Assembly (NCBI RefSeq): GCF_003261055.1
Contig: NZ_CP030073.1
Location: 6,386,001-6,450,000, forward strand
Direction of reading: 5' to 3'
DNA: 64,000 nucleotides
DNA from: Streptomyces cadmiisoli
GTDB lineage: Bacteria; Actinomycetota; Actinomycetes; Streptomycetales; Streptomycetaceae
Part shown: positions 1 through 10,481 of the stretch, in pieces
Layout: the number at the start of each line of letters is the position of its first letter
Numbering within the stretch: position 1 is the stretch's first letter
Notes under the pieces: generated by a model
The model's input: only the letters and a program-made list of their open reading frames with translations
Database searches by the model: none
What the model was told of the DNA's origin: nothing
Translations under genes and position numbers: made by a program

Positions 1-57
1 CAGGTCCCGCCGACCGGGACGCCGCCGGCGAAACTCCCGGTCACCTTCAAACCCTGA
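1..57 (+). CDS. ftsI: FtsI/PBP (division transpeptidase), C-terminal end only
   Basis: The frame starting at base 1 reads a Pro-rich tail ending in KLPVTFKP followed by TGA at 55-57; the rest lies outside the window. Position directly upstream of murE in a Streptomyces dcw cluster makes the septal penicillin-binding protein FtsI the expected gene. Only 18 residues are visible, so the identification rests on synteny and not on domain content. Confidence 0.6.
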   Translation, partial: QVPPTGTPPAKLPVTFKP

Positions 58-84
58 TCAGCACCGAGCACCCAGGAACCACCC

Positions 85-1740
85 GTGACAACGATCACCC
101 CCGATCCCGGGGACCAGAGCGCCTCCGGCCCCTCACTTCGCTCCCCGGCGGGTGCGCCCGGTACGCTCACCGCCGTGCCACACGCTGATCAGTCCCAAAC
201 CACCCAGAAGGACGTTCCTGTGACATATCCGGGGCCGCCCCGACCGGAACGGGTCTCCGCCACACCCCTCGCGGAACTCGCCGATCAGCTGGGTCTCACC
301 GCGCCGGAGGGCGCCGCCGAGGTCACGGGCATCACCCATGACTCGCGCGCCGTCCGCCCCGGCGACCTGTACGCCGCCCTTCCCGGCGCCCGCGCCCACG
401 GCGCCGACTTCGTCACGCAGGCCGTCGGCCTCGGCGCCACCGCGGTGCTGACCGACCCGGCCGGCACCGAGCGCGCCGCCGCGACGGGCCTGCCGGTGCT
501 CACCGTCGACGACCCCCGCGCGCGGATGGGCGCGCTGGCGGCCACGATCTACGGACACCCCGGCCGCGGACTGCTCCAGATCGGCATCACCGGCACCTCC
601 GGCAAGACCACGACCGCCTACCTCGTCGAGGGCGGCCTGCGGACGGGCCGTCCGGCCGGTCTGATCGGCACCGTCGAGACCCGGATCGGCGACGAGCGGA
701 TCAAGTCCGAGCGCACCACGCCCGAAGCGACCGACCTCCAGGCGCTGTTCGCAGTGATGCGCGAACGCGGTGTCGAGGCCGTCGCGATGGAGGTCTCCAG
801 CCACGCGCTGGTCCTCGGCCGGGTCGACGGCTGCGTCTTCGACGTCGCCGTCTTCACCAACCTCAGCCCGGAGCACATGGAGTTCCACTCCGACATGGAG
901 GACTACTTCCGGGCCAAGGCACAGCTGTTCACACCGGAACGCAGCCGTCTCGGCGTGGTCAACATCGACGACGAGTACGGCCGCAGGCTGGCCCGGGAGG
1001 CCACCGTCCCGGTCGTCACCTACTCGGCCGAGGGCCACCCCGACGCCGACTGGCGCGCCGAGGACGTCACGGTCGGCCCGCTGGACTCGCCGTTCACCGT
1101 CGTCGGCCCGAACGGCGAGCGGATCGGCGCCAGGTCGCCGCTGCCCGGTCCGTTCAACGTGGCGAACACCCTCGCCGCGATCGTGGCCCTCGCCGCCGCG
1201 GGCCTCGACCCGCAGACCGCCGCCGACGGCGTCGCCGCCGTACCGGGCGTACCGGGCCGTCTGGAGCGGGTGGACGCCGGCCAGCCGTACCTCGCGGTCG
1301 TCGACTACGCCCACAAGACCGACGCCGTCGAGTCGGTGCTCAAGGCGCTGCGCAAGGTCACCAAGGGCCGGCTGCACATCGTGCTCGGCTGCGGCGGCGA
1401 CCGGGACCGCTCCAAGCGCTCCCCGATGGGCGCCGCGGCCGCCCGGCTCGCCGACATCGCCGTACTGACCTCCGACAACCCCCGCTCCGAGGACCCCCTG
1501 GCGATCCTCGCGACCATGCTGGAAGGCGCCGCGTCGGTGCCGGCGCACGAACGCGGCGAGGTGCTCCTCTTCGAGGACCGGGCCGCGGCGATCGCCGCCG
1601 CCGTGCACCGCGCACGGCCCGGGGACACCGTGCTGGTCGCGGGCAAGGGCCACGAGCAGGGCCAGGACATCGCCGGGGTGGTCCGTCCCTTCGACGACCG
1701 CCAGGTGCTTCGCGAAGCTATCCAGAAGACCCAGGGATGA
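85..1740 (+). CDS. murE: UDP-MurNAc-tripeptide synthetase MurE
   Basis: Cytoplasmic Mur ligase that adds the third stem-peptide residue (LL-diaminopimelate in Streptomyces) to UDP-MurNAc-L-Ala-D-Glu using ATP. The protein has the three Mur-ligase domains: an N-terminal domain with THDSR, the ATP loop GTSGKTTT near residue 175, and a C-terminal domain with the CGGDRDRSKR and SDNPRSE motifs that bind substrate. Length 551 aa is long because the first 45 residues are Ser/Gly/Pro-rich and not family-like. The GTG at 220, preceded by AGAAGGA, would give a 506-aa protein nearer the usual size and may be the true start; GTG 85 has a weaker AGGA. It lies 28 bases after ftsI and 4 bases before murF, so it is almost certainly in the same transcript. 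Confidence 0.95.
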   Translation: MTTITPDPGDQSASGPSLRSPAGAPGTLTAVPHADQSQTTQKDVPVTYPGPPRPERVSATPLAELADQLGLTAPEGAAEVTGITHDSRAVRPGDLYAALPGARAHGADFVTQAVGLGATAVLTDPAGTERAAATGLPVLTVDDPRARMGALAATIYGHPGRGLLQIGITGTSGKTTTAYLVEGGLRTGRPAGLIGTVETRIGDERIKSERTTPEATDLQALFAVMRERGVEAVAMEVSSHALVLGRVDGCVFDVAVFTNLSPEHMEFHSDMEDYFRAKAQLFTPERSRLGVVNIDDEYGRRLAREATVPVVTYSAEGHPDADWRAEDVTVGPLDSPFTVVGPNGERIGARSPLPGPFNVANTLAAIVALAAAGLDPQTAADGVAAVPGVPGRLERVDAGQPYLAVVDYAHKTDAVESVLKALRKVTKGRLHIVLGCGGDRDRSKRSPMGAAAARLADIAVLTSDNPRSEDPLAILATMLEGAASVPAHERGEVLLFEDRAAAIAAAVHRARPGDTVLVAGKGHEQGQDIAGVVRPFDDRQVLREAIQKTQG

Positions 1741-1744
1741 ACTT

Positions 1745-3166
1745 GTGATCGCCCTCTCTCTCGCCGAGATCGCAGAAGTCGTCGGCGGGCAGACGCACGA
1801 CATACCGGATCCGTCGGTGCGGGTGACCGGACCGGTCGTCCGGGACTCCCGCGAGGTGGAACCGGGCAGCCTGTTCGTCGCCTTCGCCGGCGAGCGCGTC
1901 GACGGCCACGACTTCGCACCGGCCGTCGTGGCGGCGGGCGCGGCGGCCGTGCTGGCCACGCGCCCCGTCGGGGTGCCCGCGATCGTCGTGGACGACGTCC
2001 AGACCGCCCTCGGCGCCCTCGCCCGCCATGTCGTGGGCCGGCTCGGCGCCACCCTGGTGGCGCTCACCGGCTCCGCGGGCAAGACCAGTACCAAGGACCT
2101 GATCGCCCAGGTGCTCCAGCGCAAGGCGCCGACCGTGTGGACGCCGGGCTCGTTGAACAACGAGATCGGGCTGCCGCTGACCGCGCTGAGCGCGGCCGAG
2201 GACACCCGGTTCCTCGTCCTGGAGATGGGCGCGCGGGGCATCGGCCACATCCGCTACCTCACCGACCTGACGCCCCCGCGGATCGGCCTGGTGCTCAACG
2301 TCGGCACCGCGCACATCGGCGAGTTCGGCGGCCGGGAGCAGATCGCTCAGGCCAAGGGCGAGTTGGTCGAGGCGCTGCCCGAGGACGGCGCCGCGATCCT
2401 GAACGCCGACGACCCCCTCGTACGCGCCATGTCGTCGCGTACGAAGGCGAAGGTGATCCTCTTCGGAGAGACCGACGAAGCGGACGTACGCGCCGAGAAC
2501 GTGCGTCTGACGGACGCCGGGCGCCCCGCATTCACCCTTCACACACCCTCCGGGTGCAGTGACGTGACCATGCGCCTGTACGGTGAGCACCACGTGTCGA
2601 ACGCGCTCGCCGCGGCCGCCGTCGCCCATGAGCTGGGCATGTCCGCGGAAGAGATCGCCATCGCCCTCTCCGAGGCAGGCTCCCTCTCACGCTGGCGCAT
2701 GGAGGTCACCGAGCGCCCGGACGGCGTGACGGTCGTCAACGACGCCTACAACGCGAACCCCGAGTCCATGCGGGCCGCCCTGCGAGCCCTCGTGGCCATG
2801 GGGGAGGCCACACGGCCACAAGGGGGTCGCACGTGGGCGGTGCTCGGCAAGATGGCCGAGCTCGGGGACGAGGCGCTCGCCGAGCACGACGCGGTCGGGC
2901 GGCTCGCCGTCCGACTCAACGTCAGCAAGCTCGTCGCGGTCGGGGGCAGGGAAGCCGCCTGGCTGCAACTGGGCGCATATAACGAGGGTTCGTGGGGTGA
3001 GGAGTCGGTGCACGTGTCCGACGCACAGGCGGCGGTCGACCTGTTGCGCAGCGAATTGCGCCCGGGGGACGTCGTGCTCGTGAAGGCGTCCCGGTCGGTC
3101 GGGCTCGAATGTGTCGCCCAGGCACTGCTGGAGTCCGGTGCCGAGGGTGAGGTTGCCGCCCGATGA
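1745..3166 (+). CDS. murF: UDP-MurNAc-tripeptide:D-Ala-D-Ala ligase MurF
   Basis: Last cytoplasmic Mur ligase; attaches D-Ala-D-Ala to give the UDP-MurNAc-pentapeptide. Seen in the 473-aa product: N-terminal domain with DSR substrate motif, ATP loop [10 protein letters not shown] near residue 115, the [11 protein letters not shown] segment typical of MurF, the [13 protein letters not shown] region and the C-terminal [15 protein letters not shown] motif specific to the family. It starts with GTG 4 bases after murE and its TGA overlaps the mraY ATG (ATGATGA), indicating coupled translation. Confidence 0.96.
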   Translation: MIALSLAEIAEVVGGQTHDIPDPSVRVTGPVVRDSREVEPGSLFVAFAGERVDGHDFAPAVVAAGAAAVLATRPVGVPAIVVDDVQTALGALARHVVGRLGATLVALTGSAGKTSTKDLIAQVLQRKAPTVWTPGSLNNEIGLPLTALSAAEDTRFLVLEMGARGIGHIRYLTDLTPPRIGLVLNVGTAHIGEFGGREQIAQAKGELVEALPEDGAAILNADDPLVRAMSSRTKAKVILFGETDEADVRAENVRLTDAGRPAFTLHTPSGCSDVTMRLYGEHHVSNALAAAAVAHELGMSAEEIAIALSEAGSLSRWRMEVTERPDGVTVVNDAYNANPESMRAALRALVAMGEATRPQGGRTWAVLGKMAELGDEALAEHDAVGRLAVRLNVSKLVAVGGREAAWLQLGAYNEGSWGEESVHVSDAQAAVDLLRSELRPGDVVLVKASRSVGLECVAQALLESGAEGEVAAR

Positions 3167-4257
3167 TGAAGCAGATCCTGTTCGCGGGAGTCATTGGCCT
3201 GTTCCTGACGCTGATCGGCACCCCACTGCTGATCAAGCTGCTGGCCCGCAAGGGCTACGGCCAGTACATCCGCGACGACGGCCCCCGCGAGCACGCCAGC
3301 AAGCGCGGTACGCCGACGATGGGCGGTATCGCCTTCATCCTGGCGACGATCGCCGCGTACTTCCTGGCCAAGGTGATCACCGGCTACCTGGACCCGGAGG
3401 CCGACGCGGCCCCGACGTACTCGGGCCTGCTGGTGCTCGGCCTGATGGCCGGCATGGGTCTCGTCGGGTTCCTGGACGACTACATCAAGATCGTCAAGCG
3501 GCGCTCGCTCGGTCTGCGGGCCAAGGCGAAGATGGCCGGCCAGCTGATCGTCGGCATCGCCTTCGCCGTGCTGTCGCTCCAGTTCGCGGACAAGCGCGGC
3601 AACACCCCGGCCTCCACCAAGCTGTCGTTCATCACCGACTTCGGCTGGACGATCGGCCCGGTGCTGTTCGTGGTCTGGGCGCTGTTCATGATCCTGGCGA
3701 TGTCGAACGGCGTGAACCTCACGGACGGTCTCGACGGCCTGGCCACCGGTGCCTCCGTGCTCGTCTTCGGCGCGTACACCTTCATCGGCGTCTGGCAGTT
3801 CCAGGAGTCCTGCGCCAACGCGCTGGCCCTGACCAACCCCAACGCCTGCTACGAGGTACGAGATCCACTCGACCTCGCGGTGGTCGCCTCGGCGCTGATG
3901 GGCTCCTGCCTCGGCTTCCTGTGGTGGAACACCTCGCCGGCCAAGATCTTCATGGGTGACACGGGTTCGCTCGCGCTCGGCGGTGTGCTCGCGGGTCTGG
4001 CGATCTGCTCCCGCACCGAGCTGCTGCTCGCCATCCTCGGCGGCCTGTTCGTCCTGATCACCATGTCCGTGGTGATCCAGGTCGGCTCCTTCCGCCTGAC
4101 CGGCAAACGTGTCTTCCGGATGGCGCCACTCCAGCACCACTTCGAACTCAAGGGCTGGTCAGAAGTGCTCGTCGTGGTCCGGTTCTGGATCATTCAGGGC
4201 ATCTGTGTAATTGTCGGACTGGGCCTCTTCTATGCGGGATGGGCAGCGGAAAAGTGA
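3163..4257 (+). CDS. mraY: Phospho-MurNAc-pentapeptide translocase MraY
   Basis: Membrane enzyme that transfers phospho-MurNAc-pentapeptide to undecaprenyl phosphate, making lipid I. The 364-aa protein is polytopic with about ten hydrophobic segments. The characteristic motifs are visible: TPTMGG near residue 48, DDYIK after a membrane segment near 105, [10 protein letters not shown] near 185, [12 protein letters not shown] near 263 and the HHFELKGW motif near 325. The Asp residues in these motifs coordinate magnesium. Start overlaps the murF stop; murD begins inside its 3' end. Confidence 0.97.
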   Translation: MMKQILFAGVIGLFLTLIGTPLLIKLLARKGYGQYIRDDGPREHASKRGTPTMGGIAFILATIAAYFLAKVITGYLDPEADAAPTYSGLLVLGLMAGMGLVGFLDDYIKIVKRRSLGLRAKAKMAGQLIVGIAFAVLSLQFADKRGNTPASTKLSFITDFGWTIGPVLFVVWALFMILAMSNGVNLTDGLDGLATGASVLVFGAYTFIGVWQFQESCANALALTNPNACYEVRDPLDLAVVASALMGSCLGFLWWNTSPAKIFMGDTGSLALGGVLAGLAICSRTELLLAILGGLFVLITMSVVIQVGSFRLTGKRVFRMAPLQHHFELKGWSEVLVVVRFWIIQGICVIVGLGLFYAGWAAEK

Positions 4258-5657
4258 CCGACTGGCAGGGTAAGCGTGTCACCGTCGCCGGGCTCGGCGT
4301 CTCGGGTGTCCCGGCGGCGAAGGTCCTGCACGGCCTCGGCGCGCACGTCACCGTCGTCAACGACGGCGACGACGAGCGGGCCCGGGCCCAGGCCGCCGAG
4401 CTGGAGGCGTTCGGCGTCACCGTGCGCCTCGGCGACGGCGCGACCCTGCCCGAGGGCACCGAGCTGATCGTCACCGCGCCCGGCTGGAAGCCGGACAAGC
4501 CGTTGTTCACGGCGGCCCACGAGGCGGGTGTCCCCGTCTGGGGCGACGTCGAACTGGCCTGGCGGCTGCGCGGCCCCGACGCGGCGCCCTGGCTCGCGGT
4601 GACCGGCACCAACGGCAAGACCACCACCGTCCAGATGCTCGCCTCCATCCTGACGGCGGCCGGTCTGCGCACCGCCGCCGTCGGCAACATCGGCGTCTCG
4701 CTGCTGGACGCGGTCCTCGGTGACGAGAAGTACGACGTGCTGGCCGTGGAGCTGTCCAGCTACCAGCTCCACTGGGCGCCGTCCCTGCGCGCCCACTCCG
4801 CCGCCGTCCTGAACCTGGCGCCGGACCACCTCGACTGGCACGGCTCCATGGAGGCGTACGCCGCCGACAAGGGCCGGATCTACGAGGGCAATCAGGTCGC
4901 CTGCGTCTACAACGCCGCCGACAAGGCCACCGAGGACCTGGTCCGCGAGGCCGACGTCGAGGAGGGCTGCCGGGCCATCGGCTTCACCCTGGGCACCCCG
5001 GCCCCGTCCCAACTCGGCGTCGTGGACGGCATCCTGGTCGACCGGGCCTTCGTCGAGAACCGGCACCAGAACGCCCAGGAACTGGCCGAGGTCTCCGACG
5101 TGAACCCGCCGGCCCCGCACAACGTCGCCAACGCCCTTGCCGCGGCGGCCCTGGCACGCGCCTTCGGCGTGCCCGCCACGGCCGTACGGGACGGGCTGCG
5201 CGCCTTCACCCCGGACGCGCACCGCATCGCGCACGTCGCCGACGTGGACGGAGTCGCCTACGTCGACGACTCCAAGGCCACCAACACCCACGCGGCGGAA
5301 GCCTCGTTGGCGGCGTACGAGTCGATCGTGTGGATCGCCGGCGGACTGGCGAAGGGCGCCACCTTCGACGAACTCGTCGCCAAGTCGGCGAAGCGGCTGC
5401 GGGCGGCCGTCCTGATCGGTGCCGATCGTGCGCTGATCCGAGACGCCCTGGCGCGACACGCCCCGGAAGTACCCGTCGTCGACCTCGACCGGACCGACAC
5501 TGGGGCGATGCTCGCGGCGGTCCGGGAGGCACGGCGGCTCGCCGTCGCCGGGGACACGGTGCTCCTGGCACCGGCCTGTGCCTCCATGGACATGTTCGCC
5601 AACTACAACAGGCGCGGAGAGGCGTTCGCGGAGGCGGTTCGCGAACTCGACGCCTGA
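4239..5657 (+). CDS. murD: UDP-MurNAc-L-Ala:D-Glu ligase MurD
   Basis: Cytoplasmic Mur ligase that adds D-glutamate as the second stem residue. In the 472-aa protein a Rossmann-like N-terminus (VAGLGVSG) precedes the ATP loop [10 protein letters not shown] near residue 122, the ELSSYQL motif near 170, [11 protein letters not shown], the [13 protein letters not shown] region and the C-terminal [10 protein letters not shown] motif. ATG 4239 lies 19 bases inside mraY; a GTG at 4254 overlapping the mraY stop is the alternative start and would remove five residues. Confidence 0.96.
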   Translation: MGSGKVTDWQGKRVTVAGLGVSGVPAAKVLHGLGAHVTVVNDGDDERARAQAAELEAFGVTVRLGDGATLPEGTELIVTAPGWKPDKPLFTAAHEAGVPVWGDVELAWRLRGPDAAPWLAVTGTNGKTTTVQMLASILTAAGLRTAAVGNIGVSLLDAVLGDEKYDVLAVELSSYQLHWAPSLRAHSAAVLNLAPDHLDWHGSMEAYAADKGRIYEGNQVACVYNAADKATEDLVREADVEEGCRAIGFTLGTPAPSQLGVVDGILVDRAFVENRHQNAQELAEVSDVNPPAPHNVANALAAAALARAFGVPATAVRDGLRAFTPDAHRIAHVADVDGVAYVDDSKATNTHAAEASLAAYESIVWIAGGLAKGATFDELVAKSAKRLRAAVLIGADRALIRDALARHAPEVPVVDLDRTDTGAMLAAVREARRLAVAGDTVLLAPACASMDMFANYNRRGEAFAEAVRELDA

Positions 5658-5725
5658 CCCGGCCCGCCGGGCGACCTTGGGAGGACGCGTGGAGCCGTCC
5701 AGGCCGACCTACAGCGGAGGCGCCG

Positions 5726-7087
5726 ATGCCCGGTAGCCGTACCGGGGGCCCGCCCGTCCAGCGGGCCACCCGGCGCCCCGCCGCACCCCGGCCGCCGCGC
5801 GAGAACTCCGTCGTGGGCCTCTACGCGCGGGCGCGAAAGGCCTGGGACCGGCCGCTGACCGCGTACTACCTGATCCTCGGCGGCAGCATGCTGATCACCG
5901 TGCTCGGTCTGGTGATGGTCTACTCGGCCTCCCAGATCACCGCGCTGCAGATGTCGCTGCCCGGGTCGTACTTCTTCCGCAAGCAGATGCTCGCCGCCGT
6001 GATCGGGGCGACGCTGCTGCTGGCCGCCTCGCGGATGCCGGTCAAGCTGCACCGGGCGCTGGCCTACCCGATCCTCGCCGGTGCCGTCTTCCTGATGGCC
6101 CTGGTGCAGGTGCCGGGGATAGGAGTGGCGGTCAACGGCAACCAGAACTGGATCTCCCTCGGCGGCTCCTTCCAGGTCCAGCCGAGCGAGTTCGGCAAGC
6201 TGGCGCTGGTGCTCTGGGGCGCCGACCTGCTCGCCCGCAAGCAGGACCGGCGGCTGCTGGCCCAGTGGAAGCACATGCTGGTGCCGCTGGTGCCGGTCGC
6301 CTTTCTGCTGCTGGGGCTGATCATGCTCGGCGGGGACATGGGCACGGCGATCATCCTCACGGCGATCCTGTTCGGGCTGCTGTGGCTGGCCGGCGCCCCC
6401 ACCCGGCTGTTCGTCAGCGTGCTGTCGGTCGCCGCGGGGCTCGGGGTGATCCTCATCCAGGCCAGCTCCAACCGGCTGGAACGGTTCCGCTGCATCGGCG
6501 CCACCGAGATGGGTCCCGACGGATCGTGCTGGCAGGCGGTGCACGGCATCTACGCCCTGGCCTCCGGCGGACTCTTCGGTTCCGGGCTGGGTGCGAGTGT
6601 GGAGAAATGGGGTCAACTGCCGGAAGCGCACACCGACTTCATCTTCGCCGTCACCGGTGAGGAACTGGGCCTCGCGGGGACGCTGTCGGTGCTCGCCCTC
6701 TTCGCCGCTCTAGGCTATGCGGGTATCCGCGTGGCCGGACGCACGGAGGATCCCTTCGTCAGGTATGCCGCGGGAGGCGTGACCACCTGGATCACGGCCC
6801 AGGCCGTGATCAACATCGGTGCGGTGCTCGGCCTGCTGCCGATCGCCGGCGTCCCGCTCCCGCTGTTCTCCTACGGGGGATCCGCCCTGCTGCCGACCAT
6901 GTTCGCCATCGGGTTGCTGATCGCCTTCGCGCGCGACGAGCCCGCTGCGCGGGCGGCGCTTGCGATGCGGCAACCCCGCTTTGGTAGAAAGCGGGGGGCT
7001 GGGGGCTCTGCGTCGAACCGGAGCCCCCGGAGATGGAACACGATGCGACGGCGCGCCTCGGCGGCGCGCACGTCCGGAGAGCGGTGA
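5726..7087 (+). CDS. ftsW: SEDS-family lipid II polymerase/division protein FtsW
   Basis: Integral membrane SEDS protein that polymerises lipid II at the septum with its partner FtsI. ATG 5726 follows GGAGG at a good distance and gives 453 aa; the open frame upstream is only an extension. About 30 Pro/Arg-rich residues precede the first of roughly ten membrane segments. SEDS signatures are present: the NGNQNWISLG loop, PSEFGKLAL near residue 155, and near the C-terminus the GVPLPLFSYGGS motif. A basic, Ser/Arg-rich cytoplasmic tail of about 45 residues follows the last segment. The gene sits between murD and murG, as in other actinobacterial dcw clusters. Confidence 0.95.
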   Translation: MPGSRTGGPPVQRATRRPAAPRPPRENSVVGLYARARKAWDRPLTAYYLILGGSMLITVLGLVMVYSASQITALQMSLPGSYFFRKQMLAAVIGATLLLAASRMPVKLHRALAYPILAGAVFLMALVQVPGIGVAVNGNQNWISLGGSFQVQPSEFGKLALVLWGADLLARKQDRRLLAQWKHMLVPLVPVAFLLLGLIMLGGDMGTAIILTAILFGLLWLAGAPTRLFVSVLSVAAGLGVILIQASSNRLERFRCIGATEMGPDGSCWQAVHGIYALASGGLFGSGLGASVEKWGQLPEAHTDFIFAVTGEELGLAGTLSVLALFAALGYAGIRVAGRTEDPFVRYAAGGVTTWITAQAVINIGAVLGLLPIAGVPLPLFSYGGSALLPTMFAIGLLIAFARDEPAARAALAMRQPRFGRKRGAGGSASNRSPRRWNTMRRRASAARTSGER

Positions 7088-7093
7088 ATTTCG

Positions 7094-8191
7094 GTGCATG
7101 TCGTACTCGCTGGTGGGGGGACCGCCGGCCACATCGAGCCGGCGCTCGCCCTCGCGGACGCCCTGCGCAGGCAGGACCCCTCGGTGGGGATCACAGCCCT
7201 GGGCACGGAGCGCGGCCTGGAGACGCGGCTCGTTCCGGAGCGCGGCTACGAGCTGGCGCTGATCCCCGCCGTCCCGCTGCCGCGCAGGCCCACGCCCGAG
7301 CTGATCACCGTCCCGGGCCGGCTGCGCGGCACGATCAAGGCCGCCGAGCAGGTGCTGGAGCGCACCAGGGCCGACGCCGTGGTGGGCTTCGGCGGCTACG
7401 TCGCCCTGCCCGGGTACCTGGCGGCCAAGCGGCTCGGCGTGCCGATCGTGATCCACGAGGCGAACGCCCGCCCCGGCCTGGCCAACAAGATCGGCTCCCG
7501 GTACGCCGCCCAGGTCGCCGTCTCCACCCCGGACAGCAAGCTGCGCGGTGCCCGCTACATCGGCATTCCGCTGCGCCGCTCCATCGCCACCCTCGACCGG
7601 GCCGCCGTGCGCCCCGAGGCCCGCGCGGCCTTCGGGCTCGACCCGAACCTGCCGACCCTGCTGGTCTCCGGCGGTTCGCAGGGCGCCCGGCGCCTCAACG
7701 AGGTGGTCCAGCAGGTCGCTCCGTGGCTCCAGCAGGCCGGGATCCAGATCCTGCACGCGGTCGGCCCGAAGAACGAACTGCCGCAGGTGCACCAGATGCC
7801 GGGGATGCCCCCGTACATCCCGGTAAGTTACCTGGACCGGATGGACCTCGCGTACGCCGCGGCCGACATGATGCTCTGCCGCGCGGGCGCGATGACCGTC
7901 GCCGAACTCTCCGCCGTCGGGCTCCCGGCCGTCTACGTTCCGCTGCCCATCGGCAACGGCGAACAGCGGCTGAACGCCCAGCCGGTGGTCAAGGCCGGCG
8001 GCGGGCTGCTGGTCGACGACGCGGAACTCACCCCGGAGTGGGTGCAGCAGAACGTCGTGCCCGTGCTCGCCGACCCGCACCGGCTGTACGAGATGTCCCG
8101 CGCCGCCGGTGAGTTCGGCCGCCGGGACGCCGACGAGATCCTGGTCGGCATGGTGTACGAGGCGATCGCCGCCCACCGTGCACACCACTAG
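7094..8191 (+). CDS. murG: Lipid II synthase (GlcNAc transferase) MurG
   Basis: Peripheral membrane glycosyltransferase that adds GlcNAc from UDP-GlcNAc to lipid I. The 365-aa protein begins [12 protein letters not shown], the glycine-rich loop typical of MurG, and carries [21 protein letters not shown] and the donor-site region [13 protein letters not shown] and [13 protein letters not shown] 7094 is the only start that keeps the N-terminal loop at the terminus. It follows ftsW by 6 bases. Confidence 0.96.
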   Translation: MHVVLAGGGTAGHIEPALALADALRRQDPSVGITALGTERGLETRLVPERGYELALIPAVPLPRRPTPELITVPGRLRGTIKAAEQVLERTRADAVVGFGGYVALPGYLAAKRLGVPIVIHEANARPGLANKIGSRYAAQVAVSTPDSKLRGARYIGIPLRRSIATLDRAAVRPEARAAFGLDPNLPTLLVSGGSQGARRLNEVVQQVAPWLQQAGIQILHAVGPKNELPQVHQMPGMPPYIPVSYLDRMDLAYAAADMMLCRAGAMTVAELSAVGLPAVYVPLPIGNGEQRLNAQPVVKAGGGLLVDDAELTPEWVQQNVVPVLADPHRLYEMSRAAGEFGRRDADEILVGMVYEAIAAHRAHH

Positions 8192-8216
8192 GGACGTATG
8201 ACGGAAGGCAGGGAGC

Positions 8217-9011
8217 GTGGCCGGACCGACCACCGCCGAGCGCGGTGCACGCCAGCAGGAACCGTCCGGCCCGCCTCCCGCACGGCGGCTGAGGTCGGCC
8301 CGGCTTCGTACGATCATCATTCTCGTGACCGCGCTCGTGCTCCTCGGCGCGGGCGCCGGCTGGCTGTTGTACGGCTCGAAAGCGCTGCGCGTGGAGCGCG
8401 TGACCGTGTCCGGGACCCGGGTTCTGACGCCCGCTCAGGTACGCGAGGCCGCCGACGTCCCGGTCGGATCGCCGTTGATTTCCGTCGACACCGACAGGAT
8501 TGAGGCACGACTGCGTCAGGAATTGCCCCGAATTGACGCAGTTGACGTCGTCCGTTCCTGGCCCCGTGGAATCGGCCTGAAAGTGACCGAGCGTACCCCC
8601 GTTCTGCTCGTGGAAAAGGGCGGGAAGTTCGTGGAAGTCGACGACGAAGGTGTCCGGTTCGCCACGGTTTCCCGGGCTCCGAAAGGCGTTCCCCTCCTGG
8701 AATTGACGGTCTCCCGATCGGGTTCCGCCGCGGCCAGTCACCGGCGCTTCGGCGAGGACCGGCTGGTGCGGGAGGCGGTGGCGGTCGCCCGTTCCCTTCC
8801 GGCCGCGGTGGCCCGCGACACCCGGGTGGTCAAGGTCCGTTCCTACGACGACATCTCGCTGGAGTTGCGCGGTGGCCGGACCGTCGCCTGGGGAAGCAGC
8901 GAGAAGGGCCGCGCCAAGGGGCGTACGCTCGCCGCTCTCATGAAAGCCGCGCCCGCCGCCCGGCACTTCGACGTCAGCGTCCCCACCGCCCCGGCGTCAT
9001 CGGCGAGTTGA
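8217..9011 (+). CDS. ftsQ: Cell division protein FtsQ (POTRA domain)
   Basis: Bitopic divisome protein. The 264-aa product has a basic cytoplasmic head of about 35 residues, one membrane helix at roughly residues 36-56, then an extracytoplasmic POTRA domain (RVERVTVSGTRVLTPAQVREAA) and a beta domain with the TERTPVLLVEKGG segment. The first part of the coding sequence (about 8480-8600) is visibly less GC-rich than its neighbours. It is the last gene before the ftsZ promoter region and follows murG by 25 bases, with GGGAG just upstream of the GTG. Confidence 0.92.
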   Translation: MAGPTTAERGARQQEPSGPPPARRLRSARLRTIIILVTALVLLGAGAGWLLYGSKALRVERVTVSGTRVLTPAQVREAADVPVGSPLISVDTDRIEARLRQELPRIDAVDVVRSWPRGIGLKVTERTPVLLVEKGGKFVEVDDEGVRFATVSRAPKGVPLLELTVSRSGSAAASHRRFGEDRLVREAVAVARSLPAAVARDTRVVKVRSYDDISLELRGGRTVAWGSSEKGRAKGRTLAALMKAAPAARHFDVSVPTAPASSAS

Positions 9012-9290
9012 CGCACATCAGCGCAGGCCAGCACCCTGGTTGGGCAGCGCTACGGCTGATCACATAGGGTGAAAAGAAAAACGGGAGGTTCGGCGTGTTC
9101 GTTGAACGCGCGCCACTTGTCGACTTAGTGTCCTGTTCAGAAGACTTCAGGGAACAGACACACTGGTAACCCTAAACTTCAACGTTAGGGTTCGGGTCGG
9201 CGAAACGGACCGTCCCAATCGGCATCAGTCGTCGGATCGCGGCAGCGCCGCGAGGCGGCGACACGTAACTCGAGGCGAGAGGCCTTCGAC
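9012..9290 (+). promoter_or_regulatory. ftsZ upstream regulatory region
   Basis: A 279-base gap sits between ftsQ and ftsZ, the longest in the cluster and notably AT-richer (9061-9190). In Streptomyces coelicolor the same gap holds several ftsZ promoters, one used for sporulation septation. Visible here are an 8-bp inverted repeat at 9168-9192, an imperfect TGTTC...GAACA pair around 9134-9156, and GACAC at 9157-9161, which matches the core motif bound by the sporulation regulator WhiA. The promoter role follows from synteny; I cannot fix individual start points. Confidence 0.7.
9168..9192. repeat. 8-bp inverted repeat upstream of ftsZ
   Basis: AACCCTAA at 9168-9175 and TTAGGGTT at 9185-9192 are perfect inverted copies separated by 9 bases, about 100 bases before the ftsZ start. 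There is no T-run after it and the stem is AT-rich, so a protein-binding site fits better than a terminator. No regulator can be named from the sequence. Confidence 0.5.
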
Positions 9291-10481
9291 GTGGCAGCAC
9301 CGCAGAACTACCTCGCAGTCATCAAAGTCATCGGTGTCGGCGGCGGTGGTGTCAATGCCATCAACCGGATGATCGAGGTCGGTCTCAAGGGCGTCGAGTT
9401 CATCGCCATCAACACCGACGCGCAAGCTCTGTTGATGAGCGACGCCGACGTCAAGCTCGACGTCGGCCGCGAACTCACCCGCGGACTCGGCGCCGGCGCC
9501 AACCCGGCCGTCGGCCGCAAGGCCGCCGAGGACCACCGCGAGGAGATCGAGGAGGTCCTCAAGGGGGCCGACATGGTCTTCGTGACGGCCGGCGAAGGCG
9601 GCGGCACCGGTACCGGCGGCGCGCCCGTCGTGGCCAACATCGCCCGCTCGCTGGGCGCCCTCACCATCGGCGTGGTCACGCGCCCGTTCACCTTCGAGGG
9701 ACGGCGCCGCGCCAACCAGGCCGAGGACGGCATCGCCGAGCTCCGCGAAGAGGTCGACACCCTCATCGTCATCCCGAACGACCGGCTGCTGTCCATCTCG
9801 GACCGCCAGGTCTCCGTGCTCGACGCCTTCAAGTCGGCGGACCAGGTCCTGCTCTCCGGTGTCCAGGGCATCACGGACCTCATCACCACGCCCGGCCTGA
9901 TCAACCTCGACTTCGCCGACGTGAAGTCGGTCATGTCCGAGGCCGGTTCCGCCCTGATGGGCATCGGCTCCGCCCGCGGCGACGACCGCGCCGTGGCCGC
10001 GGCCGAGATGGCGATCTCCTCGCCGCTGCTGGAGGCGTCCATCGACGGCGCCCGCGGCGTCCTGCTCTCCATCTCCGGCGGCTCCGACCTCGGTCTCTTC
10101 GAGATCAACGAGGCCGCACAGCTGGTCAGCGAGGCCGCCCACCCCGAGGCCAACATCATCTTCGGCGCGGTCATCGACGACGCCCTCGGCGACGAGGTCC
10201 GGGTCACCGTGATCGCCGCCGGCTTCGACGGCGGCCAGCCGCCCGCCCGCCGGGACAACGTCCTCGGCGCGTCCTCCGCCAAGCGCGAGGAGCCCACTCC
10301 GGTACGGCAGCCCGAGAGCCGCCCGTCCTTCGGATCCCTCGGCAGCGTCAAGCCGAAGGAGGAGCCGGAGCCCGCCCCGGAGCCGGTCAGCGAGATCCAG
10401 GCCCCGCCGCCGGTCCCGCCGTCGCGGACCTACGCGGACAGCGCGGCCGAGGAGCTGGACGTACCGGACTTCCTGAAGTGA
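9291..10481 (+). CDS. ftsZ: Tubulin-like GTPase FtsZ
   Basis: Polymerising GTPase that forms the Z-ring (ladders of rings in sporulating aerial hyphae). The 396-aa protein has the N-terminal [13 protein letters not shown] loop, the tubulin signature [10 protein letters not shown] near residue 105, NTDAQAL and the T7 catalytic loop [11 protein letters not shown] near 206. A Pro/Glu-rich linker leads to the conserved C-terminal peptide ending DVPDFLK, which binds partners such as SepF. Translation starts at GTG 9291. The stop overlaps the ylmD GTG. Confidence 0.98.
   Translation: MAAPQNYLAVIKVIGVGGGGVNAINRMIEVGLKGVEFIAINTDAQALLMSDADVKLDVGRELTRGLGAGANPAVGRKAAEDHREEIEEVLKGADMVFVTAGEGGGTGTGGAPVVANIARSLGALTIGVVTRPFTFEGRRRANQAEDGIAELREEVDTLIVIPNDRLLSISDRQVSVLDAFKSADQVLLSGVQGITDLITTPGLINLDFADVKSVMSEAGSALMGIGSARGDDRAVAAAEMAISSPLLEASIDGARGVLLSISGGSDLGLFEINEAAQLVSEAAHPEANIIFGAVIDDALGDEVRVTVIAAGFDGGQPPARRDNVLGASSAKREEPTPVRQPESRPSFGSLGSVKPKEEPEPAPEPVSEIQAPPPVPPSRTYADSAAEELDVPDFLK

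Noticed and set aside
133..2250. 705-codon minus-strand frame opposite murE/murF
   Set aside because: Low-complexity product spanning two real genes and their junction; no ribosome site or family motif.
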